A stretch of 60,562 bases of DNA from Enhygromyxa salina (GTDB lineage: Bacteria; Myxococcota_A; Polyangia; Nannocystales; Nannocystaceae), in the NCBI RefSeq assembly GCF_002994635.1, contig NZ_PVNL01000052.1, forward strand, positions 1 to 60,562. Direction: 5' to 3'. This document shows, one piece after another, positions 26,206-34,942 of this stretch (position 1 is its first letter; each line of letters starts with the position of its first letter). Made by a program: the position numbers and the translations under genes. The notes below the pieces were generated by a model, which saw only the letters and a list, made by a program, of their open reading frames with translations, did not search any database and was not told the origin of the DNA.

Positions 26206-27009
26206 CTAGTTCACGAACCCTCCGAGGGTTGAGGGGGAGAACTGCGCCGCCTGGCTCACGCGGACCGCCGACTGCGAGAACACCTGGAACGCCGAGCGGA
26301 TCTCGCTGGTGCTGCTGCCGGGTGTCAGGACCCAGCGATCCTGGATGCCCATCTCGGTGAACACCCGGCGGAAGTCCGTGCTGCCGTCGTCGATGCCCAT
26401 CGCGGCGACGATGTGGGTCTCGGCGCGCAGCATGTCCTCGACGAGTGGGCGGACGTGGGTGGCGGTCGCGCGGGTCGAGTGGACGTCGGCGCCGTCGCTG
26501 ATCAGCAAGGTGACGGTTCGGACTGGGACGCCGTTGTCGGCGAACTCCTGGGACTTGGCGAGGACGGTGGCGAGCAACACCACGGTCTGATCGTACAAGG
26601 GCGTGCCCTTGTTGGGATCGTAGTTGGCCTTGGTCATGCGCGTGGCGTGCTCGAGCGGGATGTAGGGGTAGAGCACGTCGCCGTTGAGGTAGCGGTTGTG
26701 GACGAGGATCTCGGCGGCCTGGCGGCAGGTGCCGAGCGCGTCGAGGATCAGGTTGTGGCCCTGCCGGACGGCGTCCGCGTTGCCGGCGAAGCGGATCGAC
26801 CCCGAGTCGTCGGGCATCAGGCTGACGAGGACGACCTCGGCTGCAGGGACGTCGTCGACCTCGACGCCGAGCCCGGCCTGGATCTGGGCGCCGAGATCCA
26901 GCACGTCGAGGGTCGCCATCGAGGCCTTGGACAAGGTGCCCTGGGCGCGGGCGTTGGTGAGCAGTGACCGGGCTTTGGCGCCGGGCTTGTTGGTGTTCGA
27001 ATTGGACAT
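26206..27009 (-). CDS. VWA-domain protein of a TerY-P-like phosphorylation module
   Basis: The 267-residue product is a single von Willebrand A domain: after a short basic N-terminus it has LVSLMPDDSGSIRFAG with a MIDAS-type Asp67-x-Ser69-x-Ser71 and later TLLISDGADVHSTRA. This form, without transmembrane or signal sequences, is typical of cytoplasmic TerY-like VWA proteins. Good Shine-Dalgarno (GGAG) precedes ATG 27009. It is the last gene of an operon with a nicotinamidase-like protein, an atypical kinase and a PP2C phosphatase, the known partners in TerY-P triads linked to tellurite and stress responses. It probably docks metal-dependently with a phosphorylated partner. Confidence 0.88.
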   Translation of the reverse strand: MSNSNTNKPGAKARSLLTNARAQGTLSKASMATLDVLDLGAQIQAGLGVEVDDVPAAEVVLVSLMPDDSGSIRFAGNADAVRQGHNLILDALGTCRQAAEILVHNRYLNGDVLYPYIPLEHATRMTKANYDPNKGTPLYDQTVVLLATVLAKSQEFADNGVPVRTVTLLISDGADVHSTRATATHVRPLVEDMLRAETHIVAAMGIDDGSTDFRRVFTEMGIQDRWVLTPGSSTSEIRSAFQVFSQSAVRVSQAAQFSPSTLGGFVN

Positions 27010-27037
27010 GATCGGTGCTCCTATTGCTGGGTGGGGG

Positions 27038-28096
27038 TCATGACGCGCGAGGCAGCTCGGGCCAGGCGTCGAGCGGATCGGTCGAGCGGACCAGGTGCAT
27101 GCCGGCGTCGGCGAACCGCTGCTGGGCTTGCTCGGCCTGGTCGCTGAAGTCCGCTGCGAACCCGCCGCGGCCGTCGGGGACGGTCACGGCGGACATGCAG
27201 TCGGCGAGGATGTAGACCTTGCGCGCGAGCGATGGATCCGTGGCGACGATCTCGTCGAGTAGATCGTCGATCGTGCTCTTGACGCAGTGGCTGGCGGCCT
27301 GGCCGGCGATGATCACCGCGTCGGCGCGCAGCAGGGTCTCGATGAACGCGGTGTTGCGCTGCGCGAGCGGAGCACCGTCGTGGCGGCTGAGCACCTCTGG
27401 GCGCAGGACCGAGTAGTTCTCGGTCAGCGGGTTGCCGCCCTTGACCTCGATCCATGACTGCATGCCGCGGGCGAGCGAGAACATGCTGCGGGCTTCGTCG
27501 ACGACGCCGACGAGGGCGTGACCGTCGCTGCCGAGCAGGCAGTGCGGCGGCCACAGGTAGAGCTCGTACTTGCCGACCCGCTCGAGTTCGCGGCAGTAGT
27601 GCTCGACCTGCTGGCGCAGCCACCCGTAGTTGCCGCGGCACAGCCAGCCGGCGACGGCGGGGTTGGGGCGCAGCTGACCCGAGGTGATCGCCGCGGTGGT
27701 GACGATCGTGTGGGCGGGCGGCGGCTGATCGTCGCGGTCCAGCCAGAAGCTGGGGAAGAAGATCTGGTGCGAGAAGTGGCTGTCGAGGGTCGCGGTGATC
27801 CGGGTGAGCCGCGCCATGTTCTGATAGATGAAGCGGGCGATCCGGCGGCTGTCGTCGATCGCCCCGGTGCCGCTGCGGCCGCCGACGTAGAGGCTGCCCT
27901 CCGGCAGGCAAAAGTCCTTCTGCACGTCGATCAGCAGCAGGTGCAGCTCGTGGGCGTCGCCGGCCGCGGGGCGCAGCTGATGGCGATCGATCCACTCGCG
28001 GGCGTGACCGGCGAGCGCGTGATGGTCCGCGCGGTAGTCCCAGCGGGCGGCGGCGTCAGGGTCGAAGAAGTCGGGGATCGGGAGGATGGTGGACAT
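27038..28096 (-). CDS. Nicotinamidase/isochorismatase-family amidohydrolase
   Basis: The 352-residue product is longer than the usual ~200. It keeps the family's catalytic set: Asp57 in LLLIDVQKDFC, Lys219 in IEVKGGNPLTENYS and Cys271 in IIAGQAASHCVKSTI. Likely metal ligands are Asp105 and His107 (TLDSHFSHQIF) and His185. The family hydrolyses nicotinamide or similar amides, or isochorismate. The ATG at 28096 has GGAG seven bases upstream. It sits between the kinase (42 bases) and VWA (28 bases) genes in one operon, an unexpected partner for a TerY-P-like triad. NAD(P)-related chemistry is a reasonable guess but the true substrate is unknown. Confidence 0.9.
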   Translation of the reverse strand: MSTILPIPDFFDPDAAARWDYRADHHALAGHAREWIDRHQLRPAAGDAHELHLLLIDVQKDFCLPEGSLYVGGRSGTGAIDDSRRIARFIYQNMARLTRITATLDSHFSHQIFFPSFWLDRDDQPPPAHTIVTTAAITSGQLRPNPAVAGWLCRGNYGWLRQQVEHYCRELERVGKYELYLWPPHCLLGSDGHALVGVVDEARSMFSLARGMQSWIEVKGGNPLTENYSVLRPEVLSRHDGAPLAQRNTAFIETLLRADAVIIAGQAASHCVKSTIDDLLDEIVATDPSLARKVYILADCMSAVTVPDGRGGFAADFSDQAEQAQQRFADAGMHLVRSTDPLDAWPELPRAS

Positions 28097-28138
28097 GGGT
28101 GGTCTCCGTTTGGGTGAGGGGCCGTTTACAATTGAGGT

Positions 28139-30040
28139 TCAGCCGAGCTCGATGCGGCGGACGCCTTCGCGGTCGACGATCAGCAAGCCCGCTTGTCCGG
28201 CGAGCAGCGAGCAGGCGGCGTCGACGAAGGGCGCGGTGTCGGGGAAGCTGCGGGTCAGCTCGGGCCGGCCACCGACGAGCTCGACGCGGACGATGCCGGC
28301 GTCGGTCGGGACCAGCAGCATCGAGCCGACCGCGGCGGCGCCGTCGAGCGAGCGGGTCCAGGCGTCGCGGCTGGCTGGATCCTCGGCGTCGAGCTCGGCC
28401 GAGCCGAGCACGCTGCCGTCGCGGCCGAGCACGTCGAGCCGCAGGCGCAAGCTGGGCCCGCGCTCGAGCAGCATGAACAGCCAGGCGTGGGTCGCCGAGA
28501 GCTGGGCGCCCGCGCGGACGAGCCGACCACGGATCGGCGCGAGCGTGTGGCGGTCGTCGAGGCCCGGGCGGGTCGGATCGAAGGTCGCGGGGATCGGCAG
28601 CGCGCCCACGCTGTAGAGCGCCAGGCCAAACCGGGGGCCCAGCCACACGCGGGTCCGATTGGGCGGCACCCGGCCCAGCTCTCGCGCGCGCTCGTGGGGG
28701 CCACGGCTGGCGTCCGAGAGCACGCGGCCGCCGCTGATCCAGACCCGGTGATCGCCGTGGCAGGCCAGCGCGAGCTCACCCTCGACGACGTCGACGATCG
28801 TGGCCCGGGCTGCGGGCGCCCGCGCCAGTGACTCGCCGTTCCAGACCCACGCGCAGCCGTCGTCGAGCCAGCACTGGCGCGCGGGTGGCTGGCCGGGCGC
28901 GAGCGTGGCCACGGGGACGCGCCCGCGCGGCTCGTGGATCCACAGCTGACCGCCCTCGGACTCGAGCAGCCGCGGGCAGCCAGCTCGATCGAGCGCCGCC
29001 GCGAGGATCTGGCCGCGGGCGGCGAGCACCGGGTGGACACGGACGGCGCCCCGGACCAGCTGCCGCTGCGGCGTTGGGAGCGACTTGGTGCACGCGGGAC
29101 AGCGTGAGCGGGCGTGCTCGAGCCCGCAGCTGCGGCAGCGCGTGAACGCGAGCGACTCGAGCAGCGCGAGCGGGATCGGGGTCCGAAGATCCTCGGCGAA
29201 CACCCGGCGCAAGCACTCGAGCAGCTGGTCGGGCAGGCTGTGCAGCGGCAGCGCGGGCTTGGGGTAGAGGACCCGCGGATCGAACACGGTGATCCGCCGC
29301 AGGGGACGGGCCGCGTGCACGACCGCGGCCTCGCCGGGCGTCGGGCGAAACACCCCGCCGTAGGGGCCGACACACAGCAGCGAGCGCATGACCATGATCG
29401 CGAGCGCGTACCAGTCCGAGGCCTGGTTGTGGGGGCGGATCAGCGCGGGCGCCGAGCCGTTGGGGTCACACAGCAGCGGGTCGACGAAGCGCTCGGTGAA
29501 CACGCCGCAGTCGAACCCGGCGAAGCTGAACGAGTCGGCGTCGATCAGCCAGGCCGCGCCGCCGCTGCTCACGAGCACGTTGAGATCGTTGAAGTCGCCG
29601 ATCACGACGCCGCGACGGTGCAGGGCGGTGAGCGTGCGGTGCAGATCGACGAGGACCTCGACGACCCGGGCCCCGCTGATCCCCGCGCGTCGACGCCGAG
29701 GGTCGCCCCAGCTCATCAGCGGCTCGGCGCCTTCGATCCGCCGCATCGCGTAGCCGACCACGCGGCGCCGCCGGAGCCCGCTGGTCGCCAGCTGCTCGGG
29801 GTGGACGACGCGCTCGGGCAGGTCGGGCGGGAACGCGTGGAGCTTGTCCTGATGGACCTCGAGCCGGGCGGCGGCCGCGTCGCGTTGCTCGGGGAACGGC
29901 CGAAGATCCGGGTGGTCGGGGCCCTTGAACAGCTTGAGCGCGCGGCCGTCGGGCAGCGCGAACACCTCGGCCTCACCGCCAGCGCCGAGCCGCACGAGCT
30001 GGCGGTGATCGACGCGGTCGCGCCCCAGCCACACGGTCAC
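28139..30040 (-). CDS. Atypical protein kinase with zinc ribbon and propeller-like C-terminus
   Basis: The 633-residue product starts with GTG at 30040, overlapping the phosphatase gene by GTGA. The N-terminal ~290 residues are a kinase fold: glycine loop GAGGEAEVF, Lys36 (ALKLFKG), catalytic loop VIGDFNDLNVLV (the HRD is replaced by IGD, Asp149) and IDADSF in place of DFG. A zinc ribbon follows, CRSCGLEHARSRCPAC (Cys302, 305, 314, 317). The remaining ~300 residues have repeating beta-rich segments with Trp/Arg, suggesting a beta-propeller. Kinases with this atypical loop and zinc ribbon pair with VWA and PP2C proteins in TerY-P triads. The IGD and DAD changes may alter activity but keep the key acidic residues. 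Confidence 0.9.
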   Translation of the reverse strand: MTVWLGRDRVDHRQLVRLGAGGEAEVFALPDGRALKLFKGPDHPDLRPFPEQRDAAAARLEVHQDKLHAFPPDLPERVVHPEQLATSGLRRRRVVGYAMRRIEGAEPLMSWGDPRRRRAGISGARVVEVLVDLHRTLTALHRRGVVIGDFNDLNVLVSSGGAAWLIDADSFSFAGFDCGVFTERFVDPLLCDPNGSAPALIRPHNQASDWYALAIMVMRSLLCVGPYGGVFRPTPGEAAVVHAARPLRRITVFDPRVLYPKPALPLHSLPDQLLECLRRVFAEDLRTPIPLALLESLAFTRCRSCGLEHARSRCPACTKSLPTPQRQLVRGAVRVHPVLAARGQILAAALDRAGCPRLLESEGGQLWIHEPRGRVPVATLAPGQPPARQCWLDDGCAWVWNGESLARAPAARATIVDVVEGELALACHGDHRVWISGGRVLSDASRGPHERARELGRVPPNRTRVWLGPRFGLALYSVGALPIPATFDPTRPGLDDRHTLAPIRGRLVRAGAQLSATHAWLFMLLERGPSLRLRLDVLGRDGSVLGSAELDAEDPASRDAWTRSLDGAAAVGSMLLVPTDAGIVRVELVGGRPELTRSFPDTAPFVDAACSLLAGQAGLLIVDREGVRRIELG

Positions 30041-30834
30041 GCGGACCTCCCAGGCTCGCGCCCGAGCACGAGCAGGGTCGTGTCATCCGCGAGCCGCCCG
30101 TGGCTGCGCTCGACCACCTCTGCGGACCAGTCGATGTTCTGGGTCTCGCGGTTGAGCTGGGCCAGCTCGCGCTGGATCGCGTGAGGGCGCAGGAGGTAGC
30201 GGGGATCGGCGAACCGCTCGATCGAGAGCTCGACCGCGCCATCGGTGGCGAGGATCAGCCGCTCGACCTGCGCGGGGTCGACCGCGTGGATGACCTGCAC
30301 GGGCGGGGTCGGGCCATGCAGCCCGTAGCCGAGGTACGGCGGCTGGTTGTCCGGAAACGGCCCGAGCGTGGTGAGCTGGCCGTCGAGCCAGACCACGCCG
30401 TCGCCGATCGCGTGCACGACCAGCTGCGCAGGGGTGAGCACAAACCCGACCAGGGTGAAGAGCAGCGCCTCGTGGACGAGCGCGGTGGACGACCCAGGCA
30501 AGGCCTCGACCACCGCGGCGAGCCGCTCGAGGCTGCGCGCGCAGGCGCGGTCCCACAGCTGCGGCTGCGTGGGGGTCAGCCCATCATCGAGCAGTCCGGC
30601 GAGCGCGTCGGCCCACAGCCGGGCGCCGAGCCACGCGCCTACCTCACTGTGCGGCGCGCTGCCGCAGCCGTCGGCGACGACGCCGACCACGGCCAGCTCG
30701 CTTCGCTGCACGTACCACGCGTCTTGGTTGCCGCGGCCGCTGCGGCGGTGATCCGCCCCGATCGCGCTGCCACCGTGAGCCCGCCAGCTCGAGAGCGAGG
30801 GTGCGGTCCGGGGTGGGTTCGACGTTCGTGTCAT
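30037..30834 (-). CDS. PP2C-family protein phosphatase
   Basis: The 265-residue product shows PP2C metal-binding motifs: GNQDAWYV near the N-terminus, VVADGCGS, a Gly-Asp pair GDGVVWLDG, LATDGAVELS and ADDTTLLVLG near the C-terminus, with all the core Asp residues in place. It should remove phosphate from Ser/Thr, probably antagonising the kinase encoded next, whose start it overlaps by GTGA. I chose ATG 30834 (AAGAG seven bases upstream) over the GTG at 30840. It is the first gene of the VWA/amidohydrolase/kinase/phosphatase operon. Confidence 0.9.
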   Translation of the reverse strand: MTRTSNPPRTAPSLSSWRAHGGSAIGADHRRSGRGNQDAWYVQRSELAVVGVVADGCGSAPHSEVGAWLGARLWADALAGLLDDGLTPTQPQLWDRACARSLERLAAVVEALPGSSTALVHEALLFTLVGFVLTPAQLVVHAIGDGVVWLDGQLTTLGPFPDNQPPYLGYGLHGPTPPVQVIHAVDPAQVERLILATDGAVELSIERFADPRYLLRPHAIQRELAQLNRETQNIDWSAEVVERSHGRLADDTTLLVLGREPGRSA

Positions 30835-30847
30835 GTGCACACTCTTG

Positions 30848-30868
30848 ATAGTGTATGATCGACACTTA
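30848..30868. promoter_or_regulatory. AGTGT/ACACT inverted repeat between divergent genes
   Basis: AGTGT and ACACT are separated by seven bases, in a locally AT-rich stretch with TATGAT resembling a -10 element. It lies between the phosphatase operon (minus) and the metallopeptidase (plus), and could be a shared operator. The match is short, so this is weak. Confidence 0.25.
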
Positions 30869-30963
30869 GTCGAAGCGAGCGCGGGTGAGCTTACGCAAGC
30901 CCCGTCACGGGTGGACAGCGCTGACCTCGGCGACGATCATGCCCGCGCGCTCGAGGCCGCCCC

Positions 30964-31473
30964 ATGCAGTCGATGCAGTCGATGAAGTACCTGGCTCACT
31001 ACCCCGCGGACTTGCAGGAGCAGGTCCGCGCGCTGGTCGACGCCGGGCGGCTCGGGTCGGTGTTAGCCGAGCGCTACCCGAACACCCACGAGATCAACAA
31101 CAACGCCGCCCTGTACACCTACGTGATGGCGCGCAAGCGGGCCGACATGGCCTCGTCACCGCCGCTCACCAAGGTCCGCTACTGCGACAAGATCAGCACC
31201 TTGAGCAACGCGCTGGGCACCCACACCTATGCGACCCGGGTCCAGGGCGCCAAGCTCAAGACCAAGCACGAGCTACGGGTTGCGAGCATCTTCAAGCAGG
31301 CGCCGCCCGAGTTTCTGGAGATGATCGTGGTTCACGAGCTCGCCCACCTGCGCGGGCGTGAGCACGACAAGGCGTTCTATCGGCTGTGCTGTCACATGCT
31401 GCCGGACTACCACCAGATCGAGTTCGACATGCGCCTGTGGCTGACGTGGCTCGATCTGGGTAGCCCGCGGTAG
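30964..31473 (+). CDS. YgjP-like metallopeptidase (DUF45)
   Basis: The 169-residue product contains VVHELAHLRGREHDKAF, the HExxH zinc motif with a third His three residues later in the YgjP/DUF45 arrangement, followed by YRLCCHMLPDYH. Such cytoplasmic metallopeptidase-like proteins often lie near restriction or DNA-related systems and their function is poorly known. Three in-frame ATGs are close together (MQSMQSM); the first has GAGG about eight bases upstream. It is divergent from the TerY-P-like operon with 129 bases between and ends 12 bases before the convergent exported-protein gene. Confidence 0.85.
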   Translation: MQSMQSMKYLAHYPADLQEQVRALVDAGRLGSVLAERYPNTHEINNNAALYTYVMARKRADMASSPPLTKVRYCDKISTLSNALGTHTYATRVQGAKLKTKHELRVASIFKQAPPEFLEMIVVHELAHLRGREHDKAFYRLCCHMLPDYHQIEFDMRLWLTWLDLGSPR

Positions 31474-31485
31474 GGCGACCACCGC

Positions 31486-33951
31486 TCAGCGGCGTTTAGG
31501 GCAGCGCACGCCGCAGCGCAGCCCGAAGCTGACGAGCGTGATGTCGACCGCCAAGAAGGCCCCGAAGCGCAGGACCGGCAGCAGGGTCTTGTCGACCGAC
31601 TCGATGTCGCCGACCGAGTCGCGCCCGGTGATCGTGCGCTTGTGGCCGAAGGGGTTGAGCGAGAGGCCGGCCCCGAGCACGAACGGTGAGTTGGCGATGC
31701 CCACCGTGAAGTACGCCCCGGGCGACAGCAGCCCGGCCAGGTTGAACGCGGCCGGCTCGCCGAGCTCGGTCTGGCTGGTGCCGTTGCTCGTGTCGACTGG
31801 CGCGCTGGTCTCCTGCGTGAGCCACTTGGAGGTCGTGATCGCGCCCAGATCCACGACCGAGATCAGCGCGCCCAGGTGCCAGGGCCGCTTGGCACCAACA
31901 CCGACGGGGCCGGTCGCGTGCACGCCGATCGGAGCAAACATCGCAAACTCGCCGCCGGTCCGACCCCAGGCGAGCTGGTCGTTCGCGTCGAGCTCGTTGG
32001 ACAGGGTCGCGCCGGCGTAGACGCCCAGGAACCCGTTGATCGAGACCGCGCCCTGCCGATACTTGCGCTTGAAGCCGCCGGCTGGAAACGCGGACTGGAG
32101 CGCCAGGTTGACCTCGTCGCTGGAGGTCGCGTTGCCGAGCTCGATGAACAGCGGGATGTACCGCCGGACGCCGGACATGCGCTGGTCGAACGCGGTCGAC
32201 TTGCCGGGGGCGCGCGCGTTGATCAGCGCGACGGTCAGCTGGATCGTGTCGATCGCCGCGCGGGCCCAGTCCTCGTCGGCGTACGCGTGGGCCAGCTCGA
32301 TGTAGTCGTGGACGTGCTCGAGCTCGGCCGCGAGCGTGAGCGTCCAGGGCTTGGGCTTGGGCTTGGGACCTTCCTCGCTGCGGGCTGGGCTGGCGACCGT
32401 GAGCAAGGCGAGCGCATGGTGCCCGGTGAGCGCGAGCTGCTTGCTTGCGATCGTCGCAAATCCATACATGTCCGCGTCGAGGATCGGTCCGAGCTCGGCG
32501 CTCGCGGAGACACGCTCGGCGATCGACTTGCGCAGCGCCATGATGCCATCCTCGAGCTGTACGACCGCGCGGGTCAGGGCTTCGAGCTGACCGGGCTGGA
32601 TCTCGAAGCGGGTCGAGCCGAGCTGGGCGAGGATCCGCTGCTGGGCGCGGACCGGGAGCTCGGCGAACCGCTGCTCGAGCGTGAACGCGACGCCGACCGA
32701 GAGGTAGGCCGGATGGAGCTTCTGAACGGCGGACGAGTTGCTGGCGATCGCGTAGGACAGCATCGACGCCAGCCGCAGCACGGCCATCGTGTCGGCGCAG
32801 TTTTGGTCGCCGGTCACGTGACCTGGCGGCGCCAGGGTCTCGCACTCCAGCTCCTCGCTGGCGTGGAGACTGGCGGCAAAGTCGGCCGGGTTGGTGCGCG
32901 CGCGGGCGGCTCGGGCCAGCGGGATGACCACGCGCGCGAGCGTGCCGGGGTAGGCGACCTCGGGCGCGGTCATCCACGCGAGCACGAGGGCGCGATCGGG
33001 CAGCAGCTCGAGATCTCGGACGATCGACGCGTGCACGCTGGCCCCGATCGCCGCGACCGAGAGCGTGGACCCGACGCTCAGCAGCGTGTCACAGGTGACC
33101 GGGATGAACACCCGCGTGTCCGCCGTGGGCGCACAGATCCGCTCGACGAGCTGCTCTTGCACGTAGGCGAGGGTCTCTTCTTTGGCGCGATCGATCAGGA
33201 ACTCGGCGAGCCCCTCGAACGCGGTCTGGCCGATCGCGCCGAGTGACGGCACCGCGAGCGCCGAGGCGCTCTTGCCTGGAGTCTCGACCTGCGCCTTGCT
33301 GATGAAGGTCTCGGCGGCGGGCCCGAGCGTGGCTTTCGCGGCCGCGAGCGCCTCGGCGCTGGCGTAATCTCGCGCCTGCTCGAGCAGCTCGGCGAGCTGT
33401 GATCCGGCGATCTCGACGATCTGAGACGCATGCGCGAGCCCGCGGTCGAGCTCGCTGGCGTGATCGAGCCGCAACAGCTGGAGATCTGCAGACTCGAGCT
33501 TGCCGGACCTCGCGCGCCGACAGATCGCGTCGAGGCCCGCGAACATGTCGGCCAGCTCGCGGGCGAGCGTGACGATCGCGACGACGTCGGCGTCCTTGGC
33601 CGCGGCCATACGCTTGGCGAGCGGGCGCTCGCTGAGCAGCTCGATAATCCGCTCGGGCGTCATCGGCATGGGCCGCTGCCAGCCGCTGACCTGACCACAC
33701 ATCCCGCTGAGCTCCGACGCGAACGTGTCCGCAGCGATCGCGTTGGTGCGCACCACGAACGGCGCGGTCTGACCGACGCGGGTGCGCTCGGCCTCGTCGA
33801 GGAACTCGAGCTTTTGTTTACGCTTCGCAAGCTCGCGCGCGGTCGGGGCCGTAGGCTCGTCACCCTCGCCTGCATGGACGGACCCGGTGGGCCATACGAG
33901 CGCGAGCGCGAGCGTGAGCGCGCCAACCACGAGCGGTTTTAGGTGTGTCAT
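31486..33951 (-). CDS. Large exported protein with barrel-like C-terminus, coupled to a subtilase
   Basis: The 821-residue product starts MTHLKPLVVGALTLALALVW, a signal peptide, at ATG 33951. The middle is helical and Ala/Leu/Glu-rich; the C-terminal ~250 residues (GFLGVYAGATLSNE, YFTVGIANSPFVLGAGLSLN, FGAFLAVDITLVSFGLRCG) look like outer-membrane beta strands. I do not recognise the family. Its start overlaps the stop of the subtilase gene by ATGA, so the two are probably made together, and the subtilase may process or act with it. An upstream in-frame ATG inside the subtilase gene was rejected. Confidence 0.78.
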   Translation of the reverse strand: MTHLKPLVVGALTLALALVWPTGSVHAGEGDEPTAPTARELAKRKQKLEFLDEAERTRVGQTAPFVVRTNAIAADTFASELSGMCGQVSGWQRPMPMTPERIIELLSERPLAKRMAAAKDADVVAIVTLARELADMFAGLDAICRRARSGKLESADLQLLRLDHASELDRGLAHASQIVEIAGSQLAELLEQARDYASAEALAAAKATLGPAAETFISKAQVETPGKSASALAVPSLGAIGQTAFEGLAEFLIDRAKEETLAYVQEQLVERICAPTADTRVFIPVTCDTLLSVGSTLSVAAIGASVHASIVRDLELLPDRALVLAWMTAPEVAYPGTLARVVIPLARAARARTNPADFAASLHASEELECETLAPPGHVTGDQNCADTMAVLRLASMLSYAIASNSSAVQKLHPAYLSVGVAFTLEQRFAELPVRAQQRILAQLGSTRFEIQPGQLEALTRAVVQLEDGIMALRKSIAERVSASAELGPILDADMYGFATIASKQLALTGHHALALLTVASPARSEEGPKPKPKPWTLTLAAELEHVHDYIELAHAYADEDWARAAIDTIQLTVALINARAPGKSTAFDQRMSGVRRYIPLFIELGNATSSDEVNLALQSAFPAGGFKRKYRQGAVSINGFLGVYAGATLSNELDANDQLAWGRTGGEFAMFAPIGVHATGPVGVGAKRPWHLGALISVVDLGAITTSKWLTQETSAPVDTSNGTSQTELGEPAAFNLAGLLSPGAYFTVGIANSPFVLGAGLSLNPFGHKRTITGRDSVGDIESVDKTLLPVLRFGAFLAVDITLVSFGLRCGVRCPKRR

Positions 33952-34814
33952 GTGGGATGCGTCCGCGCGCGGACGAGCGTGGTGATCGCGCTCAAGAACC
34001 CGCCAGGATCGACGCGGCGATGCTCGGCCGGAGATCGCGAGCTGTCGCGGAGCAGGCACGAGAGCCGCCGTCGGACGTCGAGGGTCGCCGCGCCCGTTGC
34101 GTCGAGGCTCGTCGCGTACGCCAGCCCGAGCGCCGCGATCCCGGCGACGATCGGCGTCGAGGCGCTGGTCCCCGAGAACATCCTCGAGGTGTCGCCCCGG
34201 CCCGTCCAGGTTGGGATCTTCAGGCCCGGTGCCGACACCGGCATCCATGATTCCCATCTGAACCGCGTCACGATGCGGTCGTGGCTGGAGGTCGCGCCCA
34301 CGACCAAGACGTCGTCGGTCGCGGCCGGAAACACGGGACGGATGCGGATATCGTTGCCGGCCGCGACGATCACGGGGATCTGCGCCGCGCGGGCGGAGGC
34401 CAGCCCCGCCGCGAACTCGTCGGTGATCTCGGCGAGCGTGAACGGACAGCAGATCAGATCCGCCCCGAGCTTCACGGCCGACTGCATGGCCCGGCCGACC
34501 AACGATGGCAGCGGCTCACCGGTGGAGCCCGCCACGCCAAACGCGAGGAAGCTGCTGTCTGGTGCGACGCCCAGCAGCGACTCGTCGCGCGAGGCGAGGA
34601 TCGACGCGGTCTGGGTGCCGTGCGCGACTGGGCTCAGGTCGTGCCCTTTGGCCGGGCGCTCGAGGCCGTCGGCGGAGAACCGGCGAACGTGGGCGAGCGG
34701 CTCGATGTCGGCGACGCCCGTGTCGATCAGCGCGACCGTGACCCCTGCGCCGCGGGTCTCGTAGGTGTCCCACGCAGCGTCCAGATCCAGCGCTTTGAAG
34801 TGCCAAGCTCGCAT
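33948..34814 (-). CDS. Subtilisin-family (S8) serine protease without signal peptide
   Basis: The 288-residue product is a minimal S8 domain with its full catalytic set: Asp31 (ALIDTGVAD), His65 (VAHGTQTAS), Asn154 (VAAGND) and Ser217 (FSGTSASTPIVAG). It has no signal peptide, propeptide or extra domain, so it is probably cytoplasmic or exported by an unusual route. The ATG at 34814 was chosen because the upstream extension to 35045 is Arg-rich and shadow-like. Translation overlaps the following exported-protein gene by ATGA. It follows the alpha/beta hydrolase gene by 128 bases. Confidence 0.9.
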   Translation of the reverse strand: MRAWHFKALDLDAAWDTYETRGAGVTVALIDTGVADIEPLAHVRRFSADGLERPAKGHDLSPVAHGTQTASILASRDESLLGVAPDSSFLAFGVAGSTGEPLPSLVGRAMQSAVKLGADLICCPFTLAEITDEFAAGLASARAAQIPVIVAAGNDIRIRPVFPAATDDVLVVGATSSHDRIVTRFRWESWMPVSAPGLKIPTWTGRGDTSRMFSGTSASTPIVAGIAALGLAYATSLDATGAATLDVRRRLSCLLRDSSRSPAEHRRVDPGGFLSAITTLVRARTHPT

Positions 34815-34942
34815 GCGGTGACCCAATGCTACCGGTCGCCCACGCGCGCGTGCAAGCAGTTTGCGAGCCCCTCGCGCGAGCCCCTCGCGCGAGGATGGAT
34901 CAACCCACGCTCGCGAACGGGCTCGGCTGACGGGCGCGCGGT

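Noticed and set aside
31876..33246. 456-codon plus-strand open frame
   Set aside because: It is antisense to the large exported protein and lacks any motif.
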